Assembly (NCBI GenBank): GCA_029783825.1
Contig: JAREIK010001718.1
Location: 3,042,898 to 3,106,897 of the forward strand
Source: Sapria himalayana
Taxonomy: Eukaryota; Streptophyta; Magnoliopsida; Malpighiales; Rafflesiaceae
DNA length: 64,000 bases
Direction of reading: 5' to 3'
Shown here in pieces: positions 21,119 to 35,000 of this stretch. Below the pieces are notes generated by a model, which saw only the letters and a list, made by a program, of their open reading frames with translations, made no database searches and was not told where the DNA came from. A program made the translations under genes and the position numbers. Position 1 is the stretch's first letter, and every line of letters begins with the position of its first letter.

Positions 21119-24100
21119 TAGAGGTGTCAAACGGGCCGGGCCGGGCCAGCTAGGCCTGTTTTTTTAGAGCACGGACGTGCTTTTGTGCAGAGCCAGGCAC
21201 GACACGGGTATTGTACCGTGCCGTTCATGGCTCGGCATGATTTATCAAAGCCAGGCCCAGTCGGGCCAAACCAGGCCGTACGGGCATGGTTTAAATTTTT
21301 TTAAAAATTTTAAGTTTAATTTTTTAGTTTAAATAAAATATATATTATATTATATATAGAATTATAGATAATATATAATATATTAAAATTATAAAATGAA
21401 AATTGCAAAGTTTAATTTTTTTTATAATTTAAAATAAAATTAGCATATAATTTATTAGAATTAAATTATACAGTTTAAAATTTTTAAATGAAAAAGTTAA
21501 ATAAAAAAATAAATTAAACAAAAAATTTCGTTAAAAAAAATTTAAAAGTCAAAAAAACCAAAGCAAACTAAATGAGAAATAATCAATCAGCCAATAAACA
21601 TCGAAGGTCCGAACCAAATAAATTCAAGTTTCATTTTAATGTAAAAATAAAGCGTACAATCAATAAAAAATAAAACATCAAAATCAAAAGTAGTGGATTA
21701 TCATCAATCGTCAATCGGCATATCATGAGCATCATCAGTCGCAACATCAAGATCACTATCATATGGATCGTAATCATTAGCAATCAACTCCTTCACTTTC
21801 TAATGGATGTGGATGCAGTCCCTGTCCCAGCTCCAGTATGATCATGAATGCTAAATCTCGAATTCTCTCAATCCTTCAAACAGTTCAATGCCTCAACAAT
21901 ATCTGGACGTAATTTCGATCTCCTATTTGAAATCACGTTCACTGCAATAGAAAAAGTAGACTCCGATGCTACGCTCGACACTGGATAAGTCAGTAAATAT
22001 CGTGTCATCCTAGATAGTATGGGAAATGTTGACTTATATAATTTTCACTACTGTAATATATTAAGATTCTTAGTATCCGAATGTGATATGATTCAGCAGT
22101 AATTGATATCTAAGTACCGAGAAAGCTCGCTCCTATGTGATGGTCCACGTCGACGTTTTTTCCTCGCCAGCTGAATGGAAAAATCATCTTCGAACAAGGT
22201 ATCTATGTTATTAATCATAGTCTCACTACTACTACTACTACCACTACTATCATACTTAGTATCGTATTATATGAATAAGTCAGTCAACTTTTCGTGAATG
22301 AACCCTTCATGTGGGTCTTTCAGGTTCATGAACGAGAAAATATAAGTCAGTGTTTTCTACCCCTTCCACCTTAACTCTAGGTTTTGTGCATGCAGCGAGG
22401 TAATAAAGAGATGGAACGGTAGACCAGTACTTCAAGTACTTGGTCTCCATCTCTGCAACCATATAGCTAAGCGTCGGGTCAGCTTGATACTTCATAAACA
22501 TGCTACTAATGTTGCATATGCACCGGAGTGCAATGCAAGTGGTGAGCGTATAAACCGACGAACACATGTTCGTCGTGTCATAAAATATATTCAGGAATTT
22601 CATAAATGAAATTTTTGAAGCCTAGTCAGTGTCATCAATAATAAGTTCATCACTCTTTCTATTGATATAGTCGGAGATCACATGTTCGTATCCAACACAT
22701 GACTCTAACATCGGGTATGTGTAATTCCAACGATGTCTCACATCCGATTGAAATTTCTTCTTCTTAAGATTCGTAGATAAACAGAGATTACCAAACTCTT
22801 GTTGTCTGCGAGGAGTGAATATATTTAGTGCATTATGTATATTATCCAACGCGGGAGAACACACCTTCATACCTGCTTGAACAATCAGATTAATTACGTG
22901 ACACATGCATGTGACATGAAAAATCTCTCCTAATGGTGTGTCTCTAATATTCTTAACAAATATGTTAATTGCTATTCTATTATTAGATGCGTTATTTAAT
23001 GTGATACTAAAAATTTTATTTGAAATTTATATTCCCTAAAGATTTTAATCATACACTCAAAAATGATCGGGCTATCATGAGGATGAAGAATCTCAGAGAA
23101 TCCTAAAATTTTTTTATCCATAGTCCAGTTAGAATTTACATCGTGACTGGTGAGATATGCATAAGATGATTCATCGTGACTTGTTTAGATATCGGACGTC
23201 ACAGACACCACTCCACTATATGTTATAAATTTATTAATTATTTTTTATTTTTTTTAACTTATACATTTTTAGTATGTTATTCCTAGATGTGGACTTAGGA
23301 ATCCTACGATAAGCAGACTGAAAATATGTCTGCATGATGCGTACTACCCTTGGATCTTCTGAAAATTTGATCGGAAGACCTATACATGTGATAAGTTTGG
23401 CCATGCCATACCTACCCAACTCTCTGGAGTATATAAAGGGAGAACTTCGAGATTGAACTAGATCCAGTCTTAAAAAATGTAGTGTCAAGTTGGGTTTGCT
23501 TAGGATCTAATGAACTATGTTTTTTGGTGCATAATTCGGCATGCCTCTTATGGTGTCCAGTGCCAAATGAACTCTTATATTTTAAAATTCTCATACAATA
23601 TTTGCTCTGTGCTATTTTTTCTTTCTCATCCCTAATATTTTTTTTATTATATTAAAATGAGTCCAAACTATAGAAGTCCTCCTAGTTTTTTATTTTTTAG
23701 AAGTTTAGGTTGAGATGACTGGAGAAACCAAAGATTCAGTAGTCTCAGAGTTCTGTGTAAGATTTTAATTTTTAAAATTTAAATATGTTTCATTAGTATT
23801 TATCATTTTTAAGATTTTTGTTAAACATGACACTAATGTAGAGACTAGATGATAGATTTTAGATTTAACTATTTTAGGACTAGAGAGAGAGACTAGACTA
23901 GAGAGAGACTGAGAGAGAGAGAACTTAAAATAAATTACCTGGTAAAACAGTGAGGCCGATCACGTGCACGGTGCACCACAGTCTAGCTCAAAATTTGAAA
24001 CCCGAGTTGAGATTCCCAAAAAGCAAAGCCAAATGATGAAATTCTGAGTCCCAAGAGAGATCAGCAAGAGTTTTTAGAGAGTAAAAATGTGAGATTTGAG

Positions 24101-24671
24101 AGAATAAATATTTATGAAAAAGATAAATATTATAGAGAGGTGCGGAAGATTTTATAGATTAAAGAAATTTTTTTTTAAAAAGTAATTATTTTGTTTTCTT
24201 TAATTTTTTTAATATTTTAGGGGGCAGAATCATAAGGGTAGTCGGATTTTGCCCCCTAGCTATTGGAGGCGAGATCTAATGGCTAAAATTTTAATTTTTT
24301 TTTTGCCCGTTGGGGGGTGGGAATTGGGTTAGGCCGGGAGGGACCGCGGGTCGGGTTTGATTGGACCCGATCCACGGTCTTTGTGTGTGGGAAGCTAGGC
24401 CTGAGTCACAAGAGGGTGAGCTGTGACTCGTGAGGGTGCAAGAAGCCGGGTGCTCAGGTCTGAGGGTGCAGGTGCTGGATTGGGTGTGACCCCGACCCGT
24501 GCCGACGAGCCACCGAATCACGCCGAGTCAGGCACGGCATGAGGCCCGATTGGCCTCGGCAAGGCACAGAATGGGTCGTGCCTTACCCGAGCACGACACG
24601 GGCCCCGACACGGCCGAACCGTGCCGTGCCTCGTACCGGCCTGGCTTGACCCGACCTGTTTGACATCTCTA
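21119..24671 (-). mobile_element. hAT transposon E3, family 1, inserted in E2 in reverse
   Basis: Left edge TAGAGGTGTCAAACGGGCC and right edge CTGTTTGACATCTCTA, length 3553 bp, orientation opposite to E2. Flanking octamers AGAATGAC and GGAACAAC match at 5 of 8, and all differences are transitions. In E1 the unoccupied site reads GGAGTGACATACTAAAG, so the joint is confirmed by the host sequence. It keeps the subterminal hairpin (24342-24379) and one damaged transposase gene. Confidence 0.9.
21704..23806 (-). pseudogene. hAT transposase of E3, broken
   Basis: Minus-strand gene from ATG at 23806 to TGA at 21704, about 2.1 kb, as in E1. Readable blocks: a BED finger without its first half (YKSSFGTGHHKRHAELC, 23590-23530); SRELGRYGMAKLITCIGLPI; the MCHVINLIVQAGMKVCSPAL block at 22906 downwards; LDNIHNALN; SDVRHRWNYTYPMLESC; and TKYLKYWSTVPSLYYLAAC near 22430. 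Stops and frameshifts occur about every 100-300 bp. The dimerisation region near 22000-21880 is present but broken. More decayed than E4, less than E2. Confidence 0.88.
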
Positions 24672-26163
24672 GGAACAACATACTAAAATTTTATAACTTA
24701 AAAAAATAATAATTAATAAATTTATTACATATAGTAGAGTGGTGTCCGTGATGTTTGATATCTGGACTAGTCACGATGATGCATATTATGTATGTCTCAC
24801 TATCTGATTTCTGAACTAGTTATGATGATGCATCTTATACATGTCTTACCATTTATTATGTAGATTCAAAATAGATACTAAATAAAAAAATATTAGGATT
24901 CTCAGAAATTTTTCATTCGTATGATGACCTAGTCATTTATGAGTGTATGATGAGAATTTTTAGAGAATATAATATTAAAAATAAAATATATAATATTATA
25001 TTTTATAATGTATCTAATAATGAAGTAGTCATTAATATGTTTGTTATGTTTATTAGAGGTGGACAATTATGAAAGATTTTTTACGTTTGATGCACATTTC
25101 ACGTTATTAATCTCATTGTACAAGCGGGGATGAAAATTATTTTTCCCTCTGCTTTAGAAAACATACATAACTTACTAAAATTTTTTTATATCTCTTATAG
25201 ACAATAATAGTTTGGTAGTTTCTATTTATATACGAGTTAAACGAAGAAAAGATTTTAATTTGATATGAGATACCGTTAGAATTTCACATACTAGATGTTA
25301 GAGTCATATGTGGATATCAACATATGATATCCAACTATGTTAATAGTAAGAGTAACAAACATATTATTGACGATACTGACTGGGCTATAAGAATTTTATT
25401 TATAAAATTCCTAAAAATTTATTATGATATGATGAACATGTGTTCTTTAGTTTATACTCACATTACTTACATTGTACTCAGGTGTATATGCAATATTAAT
25501 ACTATATTTAGGAAATTTAGAGATTACCTGTCATTTAGTGATATGGTCTTAGAGATGTAAACCAACTACTTAAAGTATTGGTATACTATTTCATTTTTTT
25601 ATTGTTTGGTTGCTTACATGGATCCTAGGGTTAAGGTAGAAAGGATAAAGAAAGTTTTAACATATATATCCATGTGTATGAACCAAGAAAACTAGCCTTA
25701 AGGTTCATTAATGAAAAGTTGACTAGATTATTTACGTACTATGATACTAGATATTGTTGTAGTAGTAGTGATGCTTCGAGTATGAATATAAATATCATAT
25801 TTTGAGATAATGACTTCTTCATTCAATTAGTGAGGGAGAGATAATGACTTCTATCACATACCGATAATAAGAATTTTTATATTTTATAGTGGTAAAAATC
25901 ATATGAGCCCACCTATTTCGTGCTGTCTAAGATGATATGGGATCAACTGACTCCCCCGGTGTTGAGCATAGCATCGACATATATTTTTTCTTGTTATAGT
26001 GAATGCGATTTCAGACAGGAGGTCGAGAGTATGGTTAGATATTAATAGGATCGAGCATTGGTATTCAGGATTGTGCTGCAATTGCAGCAAGATGAGATGA
26101 GTTGATTATTGATGATGATTTATGAGCCTTTAATGATGATTCGTGTGACTTTAATGATGATTG
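24672..26163 (+). pseudogene. E2 transposase remnant, 3' part
   Basis: Continues from 21118 after E3. The order matches E1: GGTGTCCGTGATGT (SDIW region, near 24737), GTGTATGATGAGAATTTTTAG, the CATTTCACGTTATTAATCTC block (CHVINL), GACGATACTGACTGGGC, ATGATGAACATGTGTTC, and the dimerisation region near 25880-26050. One stretch near 24740-24840 is present twice (GATATCTGGACTAGTCACGA against GATTTCTGAACTAGTTATGA). No usable frame. Ends near the TGA at 26161. Confidence 0.85.
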
Positions 26164-26738
26164 ACAGTTGAGATGAGATTGGTGCATTGAGCCGAGCCTA
26201 CTGTACTGCATATGACCTATCGCTAGTGACATTGATACCATTATACACTGACGAGATTTATTATTTTTAAATTATTTTTTTTAATTTGTCATTTGATTTT
26301 TAATGTCTGAGCATGTTATTTTTTTTTATTATTATATTTTTTGTTTATTCAGACACTTATGGGATTACTATTTTATATTTATGAGTTTATATTTGATATA
26401 TTACTTTTTATCTTTTAATGATGTAATCTTGCTCTTATTTTGTTATATTGTAATTTATATGTGTTTTTAGTTGTTAGTTATGAGTTATGATTTGTGATAG
26501 TAATTTTATTTATTTTATTAATTTAATTAATTAATTAATTAAATTTAATTAAGTATTAAAATTTAAAATTTATAATAATTTAAAGTTTGGGATGATCTAA
26601 TTCATAACTGGCCGAAACAACCTGTCTGGCCCAACCTAGGCCCGACTCGGCAAGTCCTGGCACGACCTGACCCGAACCTGTTACAAGGTGGGCCGGCGGG
26701 ATGTGCCAGGCAAGCACTTCTCAAGTTGTGCCGTGCCA
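26164..26738 (+). other. E2 3' untranslated and subterminal DNA
   Basis: AT-rich trailer, then from about 26605 a GC-rich end (CCGACTCGG, GGCACGACC, CCGTGCC). E4 interrupts it 41 bp before the terminal repeat. Confidence 0.75.
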
Positions 26739-29700
26739 TAGAGGTGTCAACCGGGCCGGGCCGGGCCGGCCAGGCAGGGGGCATGGCACGGTTCTACCGT
26801 GCCTGAGCCGGCCCAGCACGTTAAAAAATCGTGCCCGTGCCGTGCCGTGCCTGACCTGGCACGGCACGCCGGGACGGGTTCTTCCCGTGTCGATTTCACG
26901 CGGCCACGCGTGGGCGTGACCCGGCCACTCCTAAAAAAAAGAATGCGAGTCGGATTGGACCCGACCAGCGGTCCCGACTCCCGACCCACAAACTATTCCC
27001 AACGAGAAAATAAAAAAATTTTCAAATATGATAAATTTGAGCCGTTGGATTTGCCTCCAACGGCTAGGGGGCAGAATCCAACGGTCATCGTGATTCTCTC
27101 ACCTAAATAATTATAAAAAATTCAAAAAAATAAAAAAATATCTTTTTTTTTTAAATTTAATATCTTTAATCAATAAATTCTACCCCCTCCCTATAACATT
27201 TATGTTTTTCAAAAACATATATCCTCTCAAAATTCTCTTTCTCTCACATAAACCGTGCATCTCTCTCGGGCCTCGGGATTTTGCTTTCGGCTTGGATTTT
27301 CGTGAAATTTGACTTTAGTTCTGAACTTTAGAACTTGCTGCTGTGCACCGTGCAAGTTACCGACCTCATTGCTTTTACCGGGTAATTTATTTTATGTTTT
27401 TTATACTTTTTCTCTTTATAGTTTCTTTCTCTAGAAAAAAATTAGGGAAAAATAAAAATCATAAAAAATGATAAATATCCCTAACACGTATTTAAATTTG
27501 GAAAATGAAAATGTTAGTGTTACACAGACGTCTGCGGCTGTTGAAACTTTGGTTTCTCCAGTCGTCTCAACTCAAAGTTCTAAAAAACAAAAAACTAGGA
27601 CTTCTGTCGTTTGGACTCATTTTAAAATCATAACACAAAAAAATGTTAGGGGTGAGGAACAAGAAATGACACAGTGCAAATATTGTATGGAACTATTAAC
27701 ATGCAAGAGTTCATTTGGGACTGGGCACATTAAGAAGTATGCCGAATTATGCACCAAAAAATATGGACCCTTAAATTCTAGGCAAACTCAACTTGGCACT
27801 ACATTTTTTGAGACTGGATCGAGTTCAGTCTCAAAGTTTACTCCATTCGTATACTCCAGCGAGTTGGGTAGGTACGGCATGACCAGACTCATCACATTAA
27901 TGAGTATTCCGATTAGATTTTCGGAAGATCAAAGGATAGTGCGCATCATGCAGACTTATTTTCAGCCTTCCTATCATAGGATTCCTAGGTCCACATCTAG
28001 GAGTGACATACTAAAGATATATAAGTTAGAAAAACAAAAAATAATTACAGAATTTATGGCATATAGTGGAGTGGTGTCCGTGACGTCCGATATATGGACA
28101 AGTCACGATGATAAATCTTATGCATGTTTCACGAGTCACTATGTAGATTCTAATTGAACAATCAATAAAAAAATTTTAGGATTCACTGAGATTCTTCATC
28201 CTCATGATGGCCCGGCCATTTTTGAGTGTATAATAAAAATCTTTAGGGAATATAAAATTTAAAATAAAATTTTTAGTGTCACATTCGATAACACTTCTAA
28301 TAATGGAGTAGTGATCAATATGTTTGTTAGGAATATTAAAGACCCACCAATAGCAGAGACCTTTCATGTCAGATACATGTGTCACGTGATTAACCTGATT
28401 GTTCAAGCAGGTATGAAGGTGTGTTCCCCCGCGTTAGATAATATATGCAATGCACTTAAGTATATTCGCACTCCTCGCAGACAACAAGAGTTTGGTAGTC
28501 TCTGTTTGTCTGCGAATCTTAAGAAGAAATTTCAATCGGATGTGAGACATCGTTGGAATTACACGTATTTGATGTTGGAATCATGTGTTGGATACGAATA
28601 CGTGATCTCCGACTACGTCAATAGTAAGAGTGACGAACTTATTATTGACGACACTGACTGGGCTTCAAGAATTTCATTTATAAAATTCCTGAAGATTTTT
28701 TATGACACGACGAACATGTGTTCGTCGGTTTATACGCTCACCACTTGTATTGCACTCCGGGGCATATGCAATATTAGTAGCATGTTTAGGAAGTATCGAG
28801 CTGACTCGACGCTTAGCCATATGGCTTCAGAGATGGAGACCAAGTACTTGAAGTACTGGTCTACTGTTCCATCTCTTTATTGCCTCGCTGCATGCTTGGA
28901 CCCTAGGGTTAAGGTGGAAGCGATAGAAAACACACTAACTTTCATTTACTCGTGCATGAACTTGGAAGTGCCACCTGAAGGGTTCATTCACGAGAAGTTG
29001 ACTGACATATTCACATACTACGGTACTAGGTATGGTGGTGGTGGTAGTGAGACTGTGATTACGGACATTGATACCTTATTCGGAGATGACGATTTTTCCA
29101 TTCAGCTAGCGATGAGGAAACGTAGGGGTGGACCATCACATTGGAGTGAGCTGTCTCGGTACTTAGATACCGATTACTGTTCATTCTTATCACATTCTGA
29201 TACTAAGAATCTTGATTTATTACAGTGGTGGAAATTATATGAGTCCGTCTTTCCCGTGCTATCTAGGATGACACGGATCTACTGACTCCTCCGCTGTCGA
29301 GCGTCGCATCGGAGTTTGCTTTTTCTGTTGCAGTGAACGTGATTTCAGATAGGAAATCGAGATTACGTCTAGATATGATTGAGACCTTGGCATGTTTGAA
29401 GGATTGAGAGGAATCGAGGTTTAGCATCCATAATCGTGCTGGAGCTGGGACTGGGACAGACACTACAGTCGCATCCACATCCACTACGATGGCGGATGAG
29501 TTGATTGCCGATGATAATGATCCATATGATACTGATCTTGATGTTCCGGTTGCGGCTGATGATTCTCATGATATGTCGATTGACGATTGATGATTATCTG
29601 CTGTTTTTTGTTTTCAATGTTTTTTTTATTGATTGTATTTGTACGCTTTGTTCGTACGTTGTGTTGAAACTTATACTTGTTTTCTTCGGACCATCGATTT

Positions 29701-30175
29701 CAAATGGATGCTTTGTAATTTTTCATTTGTGTTGTTTAATTTTTTTTTTTATTTTTATTTTTACTAACATAATGTATTGATTTATTTTTTTTACGATTTA
29801 AATTTTATTTTAAAAATTAATAACTTTAATGTATAATTAATAAATATAATAAAAAATTAAACTAATTTGAATTTGATAAAAAAAATAAATTTCTAAACTT
29901 TGTTTTTTTATTTAATTTTTATTTTTAACATTTTTAAAAATATTTATATTTAATACTCTACACTTAAGCATTACAATATATAAATTTTTTTTTTAAAAAA
30001 AAAATTATCTGCCTTCCTCTCGGTCTCTGGCTCGAGTCTGCCTCTGCCCGAGCCTGTATGGCCAGGCCGGACCTGGCTCTTTTTATACCTTGCCGGGCCG
30101 GGCACGCCCCTGCAGCACGATCGTGCTCTTATAAAACGGGCTGTGCCGGGCCGGCCTGCCCGTTTGACACCTCTA
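26739..30175 (+). mobile_element. hAT transposon E4, family 1, inserted near the 3' end of E2
   Basis: Begins TAGAGGTGTCAACCGGGCC and ends CCCGTTTGACACCTCTA, 3437 bp. Target duplications CCGTGCCA (26731-26738) and CCGTGGCA (30176-30183), 7 of 8. Same orientation as E2. Carries the conserved 5' block (27040), TATA-like region (27173) and one transposase pseudogene close to that of E1. Confidence 0.92.
27468..29590 (+). pseudogene. hAT transposase of E4, few lesions
   Basis: Same layout as E1: BED finger (CKYCMELL ... GHIKKYAEL, in which one zinc-binding His of the HxxxH has become Tyr), SDIWT near 28090, VTFDN near 28280, CHVINLIVQAGMKV at 28380, and dimerisation domain 29220-29410. Lesions seen by comparison with E1: stop TGA at 28155-28157 where E1 has Trp; stop TAA at 28260-28262 where E1 has Gln; one base missing near 29274; and TGA near 29406 replacing Trp. 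Most are C-to-T or G-to-A changes, as expected from methylated DNA. Otherwise about 700 codons can be followed. Confidence 0.9.
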
Positions 30176-30216
30176 CCGTGGCAGGCACAACACAGTTGCC
30201 TAATTCGACACCTCTA
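30176..30216 (+). mobile_element. Last 41 bp of hAT E2
   Basis: After the second target copy of E4, the E2 end resumes (GGCACAACACAGTTGCC) and finishes TTCGACACCTCTA. Confidence 0.8.
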
Positions 30217-31500
30217 ATGTTATATATCTTTTATTTATCGTCAACACATGAATCAAGTATAAGTTAAATATAAATTTAATGATACTTGATTTTTATTTGA
30301 AATTTTTTGTCTCTTATGTCTGTTAACTTTCATAGAGTATGAAACTCTTGTAGTCATTAAACTGTCTTAATATATTGTAATGTATTTCATATTTTTTCAT
30401 GCGAGATGGAAATTAATTTAAATCGGCTTGCATTATTAGGTTAACAATATGATATATACATTTAACATGTAAAATATAATCTAATTGAATGTATCTAATA
30501 GTTCTCACAAATATATTTATTATTTCATATTTATTTAAAGAATTATTAAATGTAATGTTAAAAATTTGATTTTATATATCAAATTTACTTAAAGATAATT
30601 GATAATTACTCATATTTGTCAGGGCTAACACGTAGATAAAAAATTTCATAAAATTTTAATATTTTTTTTGTTTAGTTTTTACTTAGAATTAATAAAAAGA
30701 ATGGTGATACATGTACATATATTATTATTATGATTAGTCTAAATGTGAGATGTTCTTTAGGTCATTCTGCTTAATGTTTTATTATTGTTAAATATTATTT
30801 ATTTTTAATTTTATAATTTTTTACTACGTTATTTTCATTAGGTGTTCTAGTGATCTTATAATAAATAATAATAAATTTAATTCAAAGATCAATACTAGTA
30901 ATAAATTTAGTTATGCATTAAGAGTGTTTGCATGCCTCAAAATTAGGGGTGTTTACATCTCAAAATTAAATTGATTTGGCAATTGATTGTCAATTGATTT
31001 CATTTGGCAATTGATTGTCATATGTCTCAAAATAAAATTAATCAAATTTGGGGTGTTTGCATCTCATGTGATCTTAATTTTAATAATTCAATTGAAATGA
31101 AAATTGGGTTGGATCAGACCTAATGTCTATTCGATTCGATTTGATAAATTAAAAAAAAAGTATTTTTTATAAATAAAGGGTTAGTGAAATGGTTAATGAG
31201 CAATTGCTTGTTGTGCTTTGGCCATGTGCACATGTCCATGTGATGTGGCTTATCATGCACACACATGTGCGTGACATTTCAAAGAATAATTTTTTTAACA
31301 TGTGGATCCATGCTTGATTGTTTGATTGTAACTCTCCAAAACAAATTCTAATTAACATAAGTGTTATGTTTAGTTAAAATATTAAAAAAATGAAAAATTA
31401 AAATAAATGAATTAACTTTATAACTTTTTAAAAATTTATAAATAAGCATTTGGTATTTTTTATGTTTCAGATATCTTTCTAAATTCAAAATTTTAGATGT
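30217..31500. other. AT-rich DNA with a small local repeat
   Basis: No gene. At 30920-31075 the phrases TTGGCAATTGATTGTCA and GGGGTGTTT(A/G)CATCTCA each occur twice. Nothing else recognised. Confidence 0.5.
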
Positions 31501-31540
31501 TTATTATATATTGTGACTCTTTTTTGTGGTCAGTGTAGGC

Positions 31541-31760
31541 TTTTGTTCTGGGTTGTGCCGGCTTGGTTTTGAAACCTAGTCGTGATGTGCCAGCAGCCCT
31601 CTAAAAGATAACAAATTAGCACGACTCATTTTTTGTGGGCCACGTGGGCCATCATATTTGGTTGTACTAGCTTAATTTTGAAATTGTGCTGTGCTATGCC
31701 AACACCCTTATAAAAGAGGGTAGCTTGACATTGCTCATTGGTTTGTAGTTTGTTAGGGTC
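31541..31760 (+). repeat. Dispersed repeat R, copy 1
   Basis: Matches 35655-35743 joined to 36213-36310: GGGCCATCAT(A/-)TT, then AATTTTGAAATTG, a TTATAAAAGAGG phrase, and a TTGGTTTG phrase. Copy 1 is continuous where copy 2 contains a hAT MITE, so it provides the empty site. Family unknown; possibly the end of an old hAT because GC-rich words recur. Confidence 0.6.
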
Positions 31761-32064
31761 ATGGGTTGGCATGACTCGAACTTGGCCTAGCATTGTTTTG
31801 TTTCAAGCTAGCCTATGTTTGGCCAAGGCTAACATGTTTGGTTATCGAGCTGAAATCTGATTGCACGGGCCAATATGTCAGGCGATGCCATATCATATGT
31901 TTTGTGACACTGGCCAAAAATCTTGGCATGATTCGAGCCATGTTGTGGATTGGTTCACATATATTTCATGCATGGTTATGGTCATGACAAGCCATGTTAG
32001 GGTTGACTTTTGTGGGCCGTGCTTGAGTTACCCCTATTTTTTTCAACTCTAATTGTATTTGAAA

Positions 32065-35000
32065 TAGAGGTGTCAACTGGGTCGTGCCTGGTCTGACACG
32101 AGACACGGTTCGGCCGTGCCTGGCCCGGCACGGCACGGGAATATCCCGTGCCCGGGTAAGGCACGACTCTCGCCGTGCGGTGCGGAGGCCAACCGGGCCT
32201 CTTGTCGTGCCTGACCCGGCACGGTTCGATGGCCCGTGGCATCGTCCGTAGGCACGGTCGGGGTCACCCTTCAGCCCCGGCATCCTGCACCTGCAGTTCC
32301 ACACCCACTGACCCGCAGACCTGGCTTCCCGCACCTTCACGGGTCACGGGTGGGTTCACTTTGACTCGGGCCAACGCCAAGCCAAGCTTCCCCCTTCCGC
32401 AAAAAAGACAGCGGGTCGGGTCCAATCAGACCAGACCCGCGGTCCCCCGAACCGATCCCCCCCCCAACGGGCAAAAAAAATGTAGATTGTTGCCATTGGG
32501 CAGAATCCAATGGCCTTCATGATTTTGCCCTCTAAAAAATTAAAAAAAAATCAAAAAAAATGATATTTTTTTTTAAAAAATTATTTTCTTTAATCTATAA
32601 AATTTACCCCCCATTTTCTATAACATTTGTGTTTTTCATAAATATTTATTTTCTCAAATCTCACATTTTCTCTCTTGCAAAAATCTTGCTCCTCTCTCTC
32701 GGGATTCGGAATTTCGTCATTTGGCTTGGCTTTTCGGGAATATCAACTTGGATCTTGAATTTTGAGCTAGACTGCAGGTGCACCGTGCACGTGACGACCT
32801 GACTACTTTATCGGGTAATTTATTTTAAATTTTTTTTTACTTTCTCTCTCTCTAACTAGTTTCTCTTTCTCTCTAGTCTCTCTCTCTAGACCTAAAATAG
32901 TTAAATCTAAAATCTATCATCTAGTCTCTAAATAAGTGTCATGTTTAACAAAAATCTTAAAAATGACAAATACTAATGAAACATATTTAAATTTAGAAAA
33001 TAAAAATCTTACACAGAGGTCTGTGGCTGCTAAAATTTTGGTTTCTCCAGTCGTCTCAGCCCAAACTTCTAAAAAACAAAAAACTAGGAGGACTTCTGTA
33101 GTTTGGACTCATTTTAATATAATAAAACAAAAAAAATGTTAGGGGTGAGGAAGAAGAAATGATACAGTGCAAATATTATATTAGAAATTTAACATGTAAG
33201 AGTTTGTTTGGGACTGAGCACCTTAAGAAGCATGCCGAATTATGCACCAAAAAACATGGTCCATTAGATCCTATGCAAACCCAACTTGGCACTGTATTTT
33301 TTATGACTGGATCGAGTTTTGTCTCAAAGTTCACTCCTTTCATATACTCCAGTGAGTTGGGTAGGGATGACATAGCTAGACTTATCACATTGATGAGTCT
33401 TCCGATTAGATTTTCGAAAGATCCAAGGGTTGTGCGAATCATGCAGATATATTTTCAGCATGCTTATCGTAGGATTCCTAGGTCCACATCTAATAATGAT
33501 ATACTAAAATTGTATAAGTTAGAAAAATAAAAAATAATTAATGAATTTATGGCATATTATGGAGTGATATCCGTGACATCCGATATCTGGACAAGTTACG
33601 ATGAATCATCTTATGCATGTCTCACCAGCCACTATGTAGATTATAACTGGACTATGGATAAAAAAATTTTAGGATTCTCTGAGATTCTCTGAGATTCTCC
33701 ATCCTCATGATGACCCGGTCATTTTTGAGTGTATGATGAAAATTTTTAGGGAATATAAAATTCAAAATAAAATCTTTAGTATCACATTCGATAACGCATC
33801 TAATAATGGAGTAGTAATTAACATATTTGTTAGGAATATTAGACACACCATTAGGAAAGATTTTAATGTCAGATGCACGTGTCACGTGATTAACCTGATT
33901 GTTTAAGCTAGTATGAAGGTGTGTTTCCTCGCATTGATAATATATGTAATGCACTAAAATATATTCACACTCCTCACAGACAAGAGTTAGGTAGTCTTTG
34001 TTTGCGAATCTCAAGAAGAAAAAATTTCAATCGGATCTGAGATATCATTGGAATTACACGTATATGATGTTAGAATCATGTGTTAGATACGAACACGTGA
34101 TATCCGACTACGTCAATAGTAATAGTGACGAACTTATTATTGATGACACTGACTGGGCTTCAAGAATTTCATTTATGAAATTCCAGAATATTTTTTATGA
34201 TACTACAAACATGTGTTCGTCGGTTTATACGCCCACGACTTGAATTGTACTCATGTATATATGCAACATTAGTAGCATGTTTAGGAAGTATCGAGCTGAC
34301 CCGACATTTAGCCATATGGTTGCAGAGATGGAAACCAAGTACTTGAAGTACTGATCCACCGTTCCATCTCTTTATTGCCTCGCTATATGTAAGGACCCTA
34401 GGGTTAAGGTGGAAGGAGTAGAAAATACTCTGACTTATATTTTCTCGTGCATGAACCTGGAAGAGCCACCTGAAGGGTTCATTCACGAGAAGTTGACTGA
34501 CATATTCACATACTACGATACTAGGTATGGTGGTGGTAGTAGTGAGACTGTGATTATGGACATGGATACCTTGTTCGGAGATGATGATTTTTTTATTCAG
34601 TTAGCGAGGGGGAAAGATCGGGGTGGACCATCATATAGGAGCTAATTTTCTCGGTACTTAGATACCGATTACTGCTCAATCCTATTACATTCTGATACTA
34701 ATAATCTTGATATATTACAGTGGTGGAAATCATATGAGTCCACCTTTCCCGTGCTATCTAGGATGACACGGGATCTACTGACTTCTCTGGTATCGAGCGT
34801 AGTATCAAAGTCTACTTTTTTTGTTGCAGTGAACGTGATTTCAGATAGGAGATCGAGACTACGTCCAGATATTTTTGTGGCCTTGGCCTGTTTGATGGAT
34901 TGAGAGGATTCGAGGTTTAGCATCCATGATCGTGCTGGAGCTGAGACTGGGATATGGACTGTAGCTGCATCTACTGCGAAAGCGAAAGAGTTGTTTGCTG

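Larger units (their letters stand above)
19563..30216 (+). mobile_element. hAT transposon E2, family 1, split by two later hATs
   Basis: Begins TAGAGGTGTCAAATGGG and ends TTCGACACCTCTA. It is made of 19563-21118, 24672-26738 and 30176-30216, about 3660 bp in total, which matches the 3669 bp of E1. The reading across both gaps follows the order of E1. Flanks ATGTAGTT and ATGTTATA match at 5 of 8 positions, acceptable for an element this decayed. E2 is clearly older than its passengers: its transposase is full of stops. Confidence 0.85.
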
